From: Taudactylus pleione
Taxonomy: Eukaryota > Chordata > Amphibia > Anura > Myobatrachidae
Assembly: GCA_031769625.1 (NCBI GenBank)
Contig: JAUIMM010000583.1
Span: 310,001-374,000 of the forward strand
Length of the DNA: 64,000 nt
Reading direction: 5' to 3'
Shown in pieces: positions 1 to 11,100 of this stretch. Each line of letters starts with the position of its first letter. Positions within the stretch are counted from its first letter, which is position 1. Below the pieces are notes generated by a model that saw only the letters and a program-made list of their open reading frames with translations, was not told where the DNA came from and did not search any database. The position numbers and the translations under genes are program-made.

Positions 1-245
1 ACTAGGGGGGAGGTTAGGGTTAGGCAGTCCCCCGGGAGGGTTTGGTTTAGGGTGCAGGGAGGGGGGGTTAGGTTTAGGCACCCCTGGGAGGAGGTTAGGG
101 TTAGGCACTAGGAGGGGAGGTTAGGGTTAGGCACCCCTAAAGGAGGGTTAGGGTACTTACCAACACACGTCGGGATCTCTCACTGACAGATTCTCACTGT
201 CGGAAATTTGAACCGGTGGCTGTTGAGCCGTCAATATTTCAATCT
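1..245. repeat. Telomere-like G-rich repeat block (copy A of a dispersed element)
   Basis: Imperfect tandem units of GGTTAGGGTTAGGCAC separated by G-runs fill bases 1-150. They end in a GTACTTACC-type junction followed by GTCGGGATCTC and a TCAATATTTCAATCTC segment. The same order (G-rich TTAGGG-like units, then TACTTACC, then a GTCGG-rich tail) recurs near 4240-4560 and, inverted, at 62321-62899. This is therefore one end of a dispersed repeat, not a chromosome end. The left boundary lies outside the window. Confidence 0.6.
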
Positions 246-843
246 CATTCCGAGTGAAGACCTCAGAAACAGAAGAGAAGAAATTATGGGGGGATAGGGG
301 AACTGAGGAGTAGGTGGGTGTGGGACGTTGGATCTGGTGAGATTTAGGCCTTGACTCAGAAGTACATACTAATGCCACCATGACTTCACCATTATCCACA
401 GCTATGGCGCCAAACGCCCACTTTGCGTACTATCGCACCATCAGCCGCACATCGGTCGCTTCATCAAACACTGCTCCAGCCCTATATAGGTGCAAAATGT
501 CCGTCTGAACAAAACCGGCAAAATCATTGAGTGGCTGACCGGGACGCGTCCGTATCTGGCTAGCCACCCTCCCTGTTACCACTCAGAAACCGCATTTCGC
601 CAGTAACCATCGGGACTCATGCACAGTGCGACTCGGACACATGTGTAGACTAAAAAACATCGGCCACTTCAGTCTGGCATGGACACTGCGCCCACCTCTC
701 CATCAGAGCCTTTGTGCAGACAAGAGCCCTGAGGGCAGAGAGTGGGGTGGAGGACAGAGAAGCCAGGTGCAGATGGTAAGGAGATGGGGATTGGACACGA
801 CAGTTATTAGCAAGAGAGAGAGACTTCAAAAGGAGGAGAATAA
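246..843. other. Unassigned intergenic stretch
   Basis: No coding signal, RNA gene or clear repeat was recognised. Short open frames on both strands lack any similarity I know. Confidence 0.5.
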
Positions 844-1034
844 GGGGTAAATTTACTAACGTGAGAGTTTTTAGAAGAGTTTTAAAAGTGATGTTGCCCA
901 TAGCAACCAATCAGATTCTAGCTATTATCTTCTAGGAGGTGCTAGTTAAATGTTAAGTAGAATCTGATTGGTTGCTATGGGCAACATCACTTTTAAAACT
1001 CTTCTAAAAACTCTCACGTTAGTGAATTTACCCC
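844..1034. mobile_element. Palindromic MITE, Harbinger-like, TAA target duplication
   Basis: The element starts GGGGTAAATTTACTAACGTG and ends with the inverted equivalent, closing in AATTTACCCC. Arms of about 75 bp match almost perfectly around a short AT-rich centre near 925-955. TAA flanks both sides (841-843 and 1035-1037). A TAA/TTA 3-bp duplication with GGG-type termini is the hallmark of PIF/Harbinger non-autonomous elements. The family assignment is inferred from the duplication and structure alone. Confidence 0.75.
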
Positions 1035-1037
1035 TAA

Positions 1038-1706
1038 GAGCGGCTGTGGGAGAGTAGGAGACTCACTCCTCCATCTTGACAGTGCCACATCAACAGGAAG
1101 GGGGGGGTTGCTCAACAGAAGACTGTTAGGAAATATGGCAACAGGTTATAAGCAACCAGAAATACATTGGTTTGATATGATGTATTGTGAATAGCGCTGT
1201 TATTTTGTAATATTGCACTTAAAATAGTAAAAAGTGATGAAAATGTTTGGGGGAGGGAGAGGGGTAGGAAGCCCAGTGGTACACTATGCTGATGTTTAAA
1301 ATGTTTATCAATTGTTTCGGGGGCGTGTCACATCCTGCGTCTGCGATCCCGGCGGCCATTCTGAGTGACCAGAGACTCACTCAGGAAGTCGATGTTTGGC
1401 TGATCTGCGTCCGATGTATGTGTGCGCAGGTGGGGACAGCAGCGATGGCTCAGGTGGGCATCTCAGTACAAGTCTCGGTCCCTGTCACATTATTATCATA
1501 TATTCTCACAATCACAGCTGCGGCGCCATTAGCCTACATCTCTGAATCAGCCCCAGTGATGGAAACGCACTGGGTCGAGATGCTCCCAGTGGGCGTCTCA
1601 GTTGTTTAAAAATCTGACGCGGTATTAACATAAAAATGCAGGCGCCACTGCGGCAAAAGACACAACCGTGTCCATCTTTGAATCCATTGTAAGGAAACGT
1701 ATATAT
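1038..1706. other. Unassigned intergenic stretch
   Basis: No gene was recognised. A 107-codon open frame at 1286-1609 (+) has no recognisable domain and no splice context, so I treat it as chance. Confidence 0.45.
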
Positions 1707-1730
1707 TTACCAGAATAACAGAAAGAAATT

Positions 1731-2372
1731 CACCCTCTGCCTGTTATTCCCCATAAGCTGTGACAGATCACACAGACACACAAGTACCCTCTGCCTGTTA
1801 TTCCCCATAAGCTGTGACAGATCACACAGACACACATCTACCCTCTGCCTGTTATTCCCCATAAGCTGTGACAGATCACACAGACACACATGTACCCTCT
1901 GCCTGTTATTCCCCGTAAGCTGTGACAGATCACACAGACACACATGTACCCTCTGCCTGTTATTCCCCATAAACTGTGACAGATCACACAGACACACATG
2001 TACCCTGTGCCTGTTATTCCCCATAAGCTGTGACAGATCACACAGACACACATGTACCCTCTGCCTGTTATTCCCCATAAACTGTGACAGATCACACAGA
2101 CACACATGTACCCTCTGCCTGTTATTCCCCATAAACTGTGACAGATCACACAGACACACATGTACCCTCTGCCTGTTATTCCCCATAAGCTGTGACAGAT
2201 CACACAGTCACACATGTACCCTCTGCCTGTTATTCCCCATAAGCTGTGACAGATCACAGGCACACATGTACCCTCTGCCTGTTATTCCCCATAAGCTGTG
2301 ACAGATCACAGGCACACATGTACCCTCTGCCTGTTATTCCCCATAAGCTGTGACAGATCACACAGACACTTG
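1731..2372. repeat. 54-bp minisatellite, about 12 copies
   Basis: The unit contains CCCTCTGCCTGTTATTCCCC followed by a GTGACAGATCACACAGACACA segment that varies slightly, and it repeats every 54 bp. Because 54 is divisible by three, minus-strand frames stay open and encode an 18-residue repeat. This is a mechanical result of the repeat and there is no sign of a gene. The last units have lost CACA or gained small changes. Confidence 0.9.
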
Positions 2373-3021
2373 TGCTTATTTGCTTCCAGCACAGACAGGA
2401 TACAGTGATTAGTAAAATGACGCCAGCGCTTGGAAATTGCCATGGAGATGAGCATTTGCCCACTCAGCTGACACACCGCGGCCCCGTCACCAGCCCAGGA
2501 AGGAAGGTCACCTCGTGCGGATATGTCACACATTCTCACCTTTACATATTCTTTTAATAAAGTCCCGTTTATCTAGTTTACAAGCGGAGTGAAGCCCACG
2601 TGTGACATCCCACCGTTGTGGGGGATACTTCATTAAGTCTTACATCACCGGATTACATAATCCCTCTCCTGTGTGGAATACGTTATCACGCTCAGGAAAG
2701 TGACATATTAACCCTTGCAGTTGTTGTAGTTACTCTGCAACTTGCAGACACTGTATATAATGTATCCGCACAGGGCCGTCATCAGGAGGGGGGACTGCTG
2801 GGACTGGAGACCTGGATCTGGTGGGAGGGGGCCCGTACCGCCTGCTACTCCCTTGAGTGAAAGGGGAGGCCTGCTCCGACCCAGCATGTCGTTCTGAACC
2901 TCTAACTAGTTACTAGCTGATTGACAGTCATAAGGACCCGCCAGTGGGCCCTGACGATTTTGTCAGACCCAGGCCCCACCATTTCTGATGGCAGCCCTGT
3001 ATCCGCATGACACGTGGGAAC
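2373..3021. other. Unassigned intergenic stretch
   Basis: No gene, RNA or repeat boundary was recognised. The end of this stretch is the target of the following MITE. Confidence 0.4.
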
Positions 3022-3024
3022 TTA

Positions 3025-3311
3025 GGCCCTGATTCAGAGCCGGACACTCTGACAGATCGCTCGCTCTGAATCAGGGCCGGTCTTCTGGTTTTTTAGAGTG
3101 GCCTCCTGGCCGCTCGCATAGCTCCCCCGGCCCGCTCAACATCGACAGCATGCCCCCTTTGGTACGAGACCCGAAGCGACGGTTTGCCCGTCGCTATCCG
3201 GGTCTCACGCATGCGCACGACGGAGCCGGCTCCGTCATGCGCATGCGCACTGGGCCACCATCGACCCGCTTGCGAGCGCATAGCGCTCGCGAGCGGGTCT
3301 GAATCAGGCCC
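3025..3311. mobile_element. Harbinger-like fold-back MITE (CTGATTCAGAGC family)
   Basis: It starts GGCCCTGATTCAGAGC and ends in GTCTGAATCAGGCCC, with TTA on both sides (3022-3024, 3312-3314). A second inverted copy of the terminus lies at about 3062-3078, making a subterminal hairpin. The centre holds further hairpins, including GCGCATGCGCA-type palindromes and a GCTTGCGAGC stem. Relatives occur at 48716-49314, near 38853-39328, at the left end near 4887, and in reverse at about 57228-57750. Confidence 0.8.
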
Positions 3312-3314
3312 TTA

Positions 3315-4085
3315 ATTTGGATTGATTATATTTTGGGAGTTTACAGCCCAGGGGTCTAATGTATGAACATGGAACTTATCGCTGCTCTAAGAGACATCTC
3401 GTATTTCCGCTTATCACAATGACGCAGGATGTCCCAGCGCAGAAATGGAATAAAAAGAAAGTCATCGGAGAGTTGGTAACTCGCCTCTCCGGCAATCTCT
3501 GTCCCGCTTATAGCGCTGACGCAAGGCGGAATGCTCTTGTGCGGCCGTTGCACTTGCTCAACGTCACATCATTATGGTGCACACGCGAGGACATCCGGCG
3601 ATGGGAGTGACAAGTAACCATAGCGCCATTCTTAAATGGCGATATGTATGGTCATCGATGGTTAACAACCATGATGGAGATGTCATGGTTCTCACGGCAG
3701 AGAGTCCGGCAATGTTTTATTTTTTTACCCCGACACTGGGGTCACTGATCACAAATGAAAGCAACTGTGAATACATACGCAGTCGCCATCGCAGACCATT
3801 TGATGATGGGCCATCCGAGTAGCACCATGGTTGTGCAGAATGGCCGCCTGACCTGAGACAAAGGAACCACTTTATCTGCGTACGGGATCACAGTTGTAGG
3901 CTGAGAGGCCCCGAAAACAGTTGTGACAATCTTGTTTTTGCCGCCACTCCCTCTAACTGCCCCCAAAAGGTCAGTTCGTGTCTATCACTTTGCAAAGCGT
4001 TATCGCTAAGGTACTTTGGCACAAATGAGGTGCAACCGTGACGCATCGTTCAACTGTATAACTATCGGTATCGCATATATATCTG
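3315..4085. other. Unassigned intergenic stretch
   Basis: No recognisable gene. Several short GC-rich segments with TAGCG and CGCATT motifs look like decayed MITE material. A CTGAATCAGG terminus at about 4083 suggests the end of another element of the 3025 family. Confidence 0.35.
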
Positions 4086-4089
4086 AATC

Positions 4090-4560
4090 AGGATGTAGTT
4101 ATTCGACCGCCGACCGAGATGACGCCGGTCTAAATGCCAACAGTTCAAGCCCAACACAGGACTTAAGATCTTAATCCCGACGCCAGAATCCTGACAGACG
4201 CCACCCCGAACGAGGTAAGTCCGGGGAGTCTTAAGAGTTAGCCACGGGTGGGGGAGGGTTAAGTTTAGGCACCCCCTGTGGAGGGTTAGGCTAGGGAAAG
4301 GGGGCGTTAGGGTTAGGCGCCACTGGGTGGGGGGCTAGGGTTAGGCACCCCCCCGGGAGGGTTAGATTTAGGGTGCGGGAAGGGGGGTTTAGGCACCCCC
4401 GGGGGGATGTAGGGTTAGGCACCACCCCGGGAGTTTTAGGGTTAGGCACCACCAAGGGAGGGTTAGGGGAGGGAGAGGGGAGGGTTAGGATACTTACCAG
4501 CCCCAGTCGGCATCTCCTCCAGTCGGGCAGCCGCCGGTATTTCAATCCCAGTCCATCTGG
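4090..4560. repeat. Telomere-like-repeat element (copy B)
   Basis: A segment rich in GACGCCGGTC and CCCGACGCC precedes units of GGTTAGGGTTAGGCACC with intervening G-runs (4240-4490). Then come ATACTTACCAGCCCC and GTCGGGCAGCCGCCGGTATT. The order matches copies A and C. Copy C has a target duplication, which supports a transposed element. Boundaries here are approximate. Confidence 0.6.
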
Positions 4561-4886
4561 ATCAAGCCCACTGATTCTACTACCTCATCTGTATGAAAAC
4601 GAAATAACCGAGCGCTAGGTAAGAATATTTGTGAGTTAATTAAATTGCAGTCATTCTCTGGTGCAAATGGTCACACCGCAGTCCGGTCATGCCAATTAGG
4701 CTATAAGCGTTACTCTTATGGAGTGTGTAATACGTTTTGATTTTACACTTGTCTCTTAAATTTTATGCTTGCATCTTATTCCTATCTAGTGGTGAGAGAC
4801 TGGGAGGTGGCTAAGCGGACGCACAGAGATGCATTATGGGAGCGTTGCGGGTGTGTCGCATAACTGGTTGCAAGCTTAGACGCTTA

Positions 4887-5010
4887 GGGCCTGATTTAGA
4901 GCTATACGCAAACCTGATGGTTTATGTACAAACCTGATGGTTTGCGCATGTGCAGATCTGTGTCGCAGGGGTTACTCAGATGTCCGATGGTCATGTAAGT
5001 GATCCCATGA
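4887..5010. mobile_element. Left part of a Harbinger-like MITE
   Basis: TTAGGGCCTGATTTAGAGC at 4884-4902 matches the terminus of the 3025-3311 element, including a TTA at the boundary. No matching right end is seen before the array at 5109, so the copy is truncated or its right end is decayed. Confidence 0.45.
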
Positions 5011-5108
5011 GGTGTCTCTGAACGCAGCAGCAGTTCACATAAGCAAGCAGGAGGCATCTAATTACACAAGTTTCCTCCTGCAGCTGCTGCATGTTGTAGC
5101 ACAGTCGC

Positions 5109-8100
5109 TGAGTACAAACAAGGATGAAGAGACTGATGAGGATGATAAGGATGGTGTGAATGATGGTGAGGGGAATGATGAGGATGATGATAAGGGGGAA
5201 GGAGCGGAAGATGAGGATGATGGTGAGGGGAATGATGAGGATGATGATATGGAGGAAGGAGCAGAAGATGAGGATGATGGTGAGGAGAATGATGAGGATG
5301 ATAAGGAGGAAGAAGCGGAAGATGAGGATGATGATATGGAGGAAGGAGCGGAAGATGAGGATGATGGTGAGGGGAGTGATGAGGAAGATGATATGGAGGA
5401 AGGAGCAGAAGATGAGGATGATGGTGAGGGGAGTGATGAGGATGATGATATGGAGGAAGGAGCAGAGGATGAGGATGATGGTGAGGGTAATGATGAGGAT
5501 AAGGAGCGGAGGATGAGGATGATGGTGAGGGGAATGATGAGGATGGTGATGATATGGAGGAAGGAGCGGAGGATGAGGATGAGGGGAATGATGAGGAGGA
5601 TGATATGGAGGCAGGAGCAGAGGATGAGGATGATGGTGAGGGGAATGATGAGGATGATGATATGGAGGCAGGAGCAGAGGATGAGGATGATGGTGAGTGT
5701 AATGATGAGGATGATGATATGGAGGAAGGAGAGGAGGATGAGGATGATGGTGAGGGGAATGATGAGGAGGATGATGATATGGAGGCAGGAGCAGAGGATG
5801 AGAATGATGGTGAGGGGAATGATGAGAAAGATGATATGGAGGAAGGAGCGGAGGATGATGGTGAGGGGAGTGATGAGGATGATGATATGGAGGAAGGAGC
5901 AGAGGATGAGGATGATGGTGAGGGTAATGATGATGGGATATGGAGCAAGGAGCGGAGGATGAGGATGATGGTGAGGGGAATGATGAGGATGATGATTATA
6001 TGGAGGAAGGAGCGGAGGATGAGGATGAGGGGAATCATGAGGAGGATGATGATATGGAGGCAGGAGCAGAGGATGAGGATGATGGTGAGGGGAATGATGA
6101 TGATGGTGATATGGAGGCAGGAGCAGAGGATGAGGATGATGGTGAGTGTAATGATGAGGATGATGATATGGAGGAAGGAGCGGAGGATGAGGATGATGGT
6201 GAGGGGAATGATGAGGAGGATGATGATATGGAGGCAGGAGCAGAGGATGAGAATGATGGTGAGGGGAATGATGAGGAAGATGATATGGATGAAGGAGCGG
6301 AGGATGAAGATGATGGTGAGGGGGATGAGGAGCATGATGATATGGAGGCAGGAGTGGAGGATGAGGATGATGGTGAGGGGAATGATGAGGATGATATGGA
6401 GGAAGGAGTGGAGGATGAGGATGATGGTGAGGGTAATGATGAGGATGATGATATGGAGAAAGGAGCGGAGGATGATGGTGAGGGGAATGGTGAGGAAGAT
6501 GATATGGAGGCAGGAGCAGAGGATGTGAATGATGGCGAGGGGAATGATGAGGATGATGATGTGGAGGAAGGAGCGGAGGATGAGAATGATGGTGAGGGGA
6601 ATGATGAGGATGATATGGAGGAAGGAGCAGAGGATAAGAATGATGGCGAAGGGAATGATGAGGAGGAGATATGGAGGAAGGAGTGGAGGATAAGGGTGAT
6701 GGTGACGAGGATGATATGGAGGAAGGAGCAGAGGATGAGGATGATGGTGAGGGGAATGATGAGGATGATGATATGGAGGAAGGAGCGGAGGATGAGGATG
6801 ATGGTGAGGAGGAAGATATGGAGGAAGGAGTAGAGGATGAGGATGATGGTGAGGGGAATGATGAGGATGATGATATGGAGGAAGGAGCAGAGGATGATGG
6901 TGAGGGGAATGATGAGGAAGATGATATGGAGGCATGAGCAGAGGATGAGAATGATGGCGAGGGGAATGATGAGGATGATGATGTGGAGGAAGGAGCGGAG
7001 GATGAGAATGATGGCGAGGGGAATGATGAGGAGGATGATATGGAGGAAGGAGCGGAGGATGAGGATGATGGTGAGGAGGATGATATGGAGGAAGGAGCAG
7101 AGGATGAGGATGATGGTGAGGGGAATGATGAGGATGATAAGGAGGAAGGAGCGGAAGATGAGGATGATGGTGAGGGGAGTGATGAGGAAGATGATATGGA
7201 GGAAGGAGCAGAGGATGAGGATGATGGTGAGGGGAATGATGAGGATGATAAGGAGGAAGGAGCGGAAGATGAGGATGATGGTAAGAAGAATGATGAGGAG
7301 GATGATGAGGAAGGAGCAGAAGATGTGGATGATTTTGATAGGAATGATGAGGATGATATGGAGGAAGGAGCGGAGGATGATGGTGAGGGTAATGATGAGG
7401 AAGATGATATGGAGGAAGGAGCGGAGGATGGGGATGATGGTGAGGGGAATGATGAGGATGATATGGAGGAAGGAGAGGAGGATGATGGTGAGGAGGATGA
7501 TGATATGGAGGAAGGAGCAGAGAATGAGAATGATGGTGAGGGGAATGATGAGGAGGATGATATGGAGGAAGGAGCGGAGGATGAGGATGATGGTTAGGGG
7601 AATGATGAGGATGATGATATGGAGGAAGGAGCGGAGGATGATGGTGATGGGAATGATGAGGAAGATGATATGGAGGCAGGAGCAGAGGATGAGAATGATG
7701 GCGAGGGGAATGATGAGGATGATAATGTGGAGGAAGGAGCGGAGGATGAGAATGATGGCGAGGGGAATGATGAGGAGGATGATATGGAGGAAGGAGCGGA
7801 GGATGAGGATGATAGTGAGGAGGATGATATGGAGGAAGGAGCAGAGGATGAGGATGATGATGATATGGAGGAAGGAGTGGAGGATGATGGTGAGGGTAAT
7901 GATGAGGATGAAGATATGAAGAAAGGAGCGGAGGATGATGGTGAGGGGAATGATGAGGAAGATGGTGAGGGGAATGATGAGGATGATAAGGAGGAAGGAG
8001 CGGAAGATGAGGATGATGGTGAGGGGAGTGATGAGGAAGATGATATGGAGGAAGGAGCAGAGGATGAGGATGATGGTGAGGGGAATGATGAGGATGATAA

Positions 8101-11100
8101 GGAGGAAGGAGCGGAAGATGAGGATGATGGTAAGAAGAATGATGAGGAGGATGATGAGGAAGGAGCAGAAGATGTGGATGATTTTGATAGGAATGATGAG
8201 GATGATAAGGAGGAAGGAGTGGAGGATGATGGTGAGGGTAATGATGAGGAAGATGATATGGAGGAAGGAGCGGAGGATGAGGATGATGGTGAGGGGAATG
8301 ATGAGGATGATATGGAGGAAGGAGTGGAGGATGATGGTGAGGGTAATGATGAGGATGATGATATGGAGGAAGGAGCAGAGAATGAGAATGATGGTGAGGG
8401 GAATGATGAGGAGGATGATATGGAGGAAGGAGCGGAGGATGAGGATGATGGTTAGCGGAATGATGAGGATGATGATATGGAGGAAGGAGCAGAGGATGAT
8501 GGTGAGGGGAATGATGAGGAAGATGATATGGAGGCAGGAGCAGAGGATGAGAATGATGGCGAGGGGAATGATGAGGATGATGATGTGGAGGAAGGAGCGG
8601 AGGATGAGAATGATGGCGAGGGGAATGATGAGGAGGATGATATGGAGGAAGGAGCGGAGGAAGAGGATGATGGTGAGGAGGATGATATGGAGGAAGGAGC
8701 AGAGGATGAGGATGATGGTGAGGGGAATGATGAGCATGATGATATGGAGGAAGGAGCGGAGGATGATGGTGAGGGGAGTGATGAGGATGATGATATGGAG
8801 GAAGGAGCAGAGGATGAGGATGATGGTGAGGGTAATGATGAGGATATGGAGCAAGGAGCTGAGGATGAGGGGAATGATGAGGAGGATGATGATATGGAGG
8901 CAGGAGCAGAGGATGAGGATGATGGTGAGGGGAATGAAGAGGATGATGATATGGAGGCAGGAGCAGAGGATGAGGATGATGGTGAGGGTAATGATGAGGA
9001 TGATGATATGGAGGAATGAGCGGAGGATGAGGATGATGGTGAGGGAAATGATGAGGAGGAGGATGATATGGAAGCAGGAGCAGAGGATGAGAATGATGGT
9101 GAGGGGAATGATGAGGATGATGATATGGAGGAAGGAGTGGAGGATGATGGTGAGGGTAATGATGAGGATGAAGATATGAAGAAAGGAGCGGAGGATGATG
9201 GTGAGGGGAATGATGAGGAAGATGATATGGAGGCAGGAGCAGAGGATGAGAATGATGGCGAGGGGAATGATGATGATGATGATGTGGAGGAAGGAGCAGA
9301 GGATGAGAGTGATGGTGAGGGGAATGATGAGGATGATATGGAGGAAGGAGCAGAGGATGAGAATGATGGTGAGGGGAATGATGAGAAAGATGATATGGAG
9401 GAAGGAGCGGAGGATGATGGTGAGGGGAGTGATGAGGATGATGATATGGAGGAAGGAGCAGAGGATGAGGATGATGGTGAGGGTAATGATGATGGGATAT
9501 GGAGCAAGGAGCTGAGGATCAGGATGATGGTGAGGGGAATGATGAGGATGATGATTATATGGAGGAAGGAGCGGAGGATGAGGATGAGGGGAATCATGAG
9601 GAGGATGATGATATGGAGGCAGGAGCAGAGGATGAGGATGATGGTGAGGGGAATGATGATGATTGTGATATGGAGGCAGGAACAGAGGATGAGGATGATG
9701 GTGAGTGTAATGATGAGGATGATGATATGGAGGAAGGAGCGGAGGATGAGGATGATGGTGAGGGGAATGATGAGGAGGATGATGATATGGAGGCAGGAGC
9801 AGAGGATGAGAATGATGGTGAGGGGAATGATGAGGAAGATGATATGGAGGAAGGAGCGGAGGATGAAGATGATGGTGAGGGGGATGAGGAGCATGATGAT
9901 ATGGAGGCAGGAGTGGAGGATGAGGATGATGGTGAGGGGAATGATGAGGATGATATGGAGGAAGGAGTGGAGGATGAGGATGATGGTGAGGGTAATGATG
10001 AGGATGATGATATGGAGAAAGGAGCGGAGGATGATGGTGAGGGGAATGGTGAGGAAGATGATATGGAGGCAGGAGCAGAGGATGAGAATGATGGCGAGGG
10101 GAATGATGAGCATGATGATGTGGAGGAAGGAGCGGAGGATGAGAATGATGGTGAGGGGAATGATGAGGATGATATGGAGGAAGGAGCAGAGGATGAGAAT
10201 GATGGCGAAGGGAATGATGAGGAGGAGATATGGAGGAAGGAGTGGAGGATGAGGTTGATGGTGAGGAGGATGATATGGAGGAAGGAGCAGAGGATGAGGA
10301 TGATGGTGAGGGGAATGATGAGGATGATGATATGGAGGAAGGAGCGGAGGATGAGGATTATGGTGAGGGGAGTGATGAGGATGATGATATGGAGGAAGGA
10401 GCAGAGGATGAGGATGATGGTGAGGGTAATGATGAGGATATGGAGCAAGGAGCGGAGGATGAGGATGATGGTGAGGGGAATGTTGAGGATGGTGATGATA
10501 TGGAGGAAGGAGTGGAGGATGAGGCGAATGATGATGAGGATGATGATGTGGAGGAAGGAGCGGAGGATGAGAATGATGGTGAGGGGAATGATGAGGATGA
10601 TATGGAGGAAGGAGCAGAGGATGAGGATGATGGCGAAGGGAATGATGAGGAGGAGATATGGAGGAAGGAGTGGAGGATGAGATTGATGGTGAGGAGGATG
10701 ATATGGAGGAAGGAGCAGAGGATGAGGATGATGGTGAGGGGAATGATGATGATGATGATATGAAGGAAGGAGCGGAAGATGAGGATGATGGTGAGGGGAG
10801 TGATGAGGAAGATGATATGGAGGAAGGAGCAGAGGATGAGGATGATGGTGAGGGGAATGATGAGGATGATAAGGAGGAAGGAGCGGAAGATGAGGATGAT
10901 GGTAAGAAGAATGATGAGGAGGATGATGAGGAAGGAGCAGAAGATGTGGATGATTTTGATAGGAATGATGAGGATGATAAGGAGGAAGGAGTGGAGGATG
11001 ATGGTGAGGGTAATGATGAGGAAGATGATATGGAGGAAGGAGTGGAGGATGATGGTGAGAGTAATGATGAGGAAGATGATATGGAGGAAGGAGCGGAGGA

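Noticed and set aside
1..150. Chromosome end (telomere)
   Set aside because: TTAGGG units are irregular, short, and embedded in a transposed module found also at 4240 and 62460 in opposite orientations.
1707..2186. 159-codon minus-strand frame with an 18-residue Cys-containing repeat
   Set aside because: It is produced by a 54-bp minisatellite whose period is a multiple of three, and a second frame is open as well.
1709..2372. CRISPR-like direct repeats
   Set aside because: Units are contiguous minisatellite copies without unique spacers, and the window is vertebrate DNA.
5012..5962. Possible gene with a non-repeat leader entering the acidic repeat
   Set aside because: The frame begins at a GTG rather than an ATG, the leader has no recognisable domain, and the frame breaks after about 500 bp of repeats.
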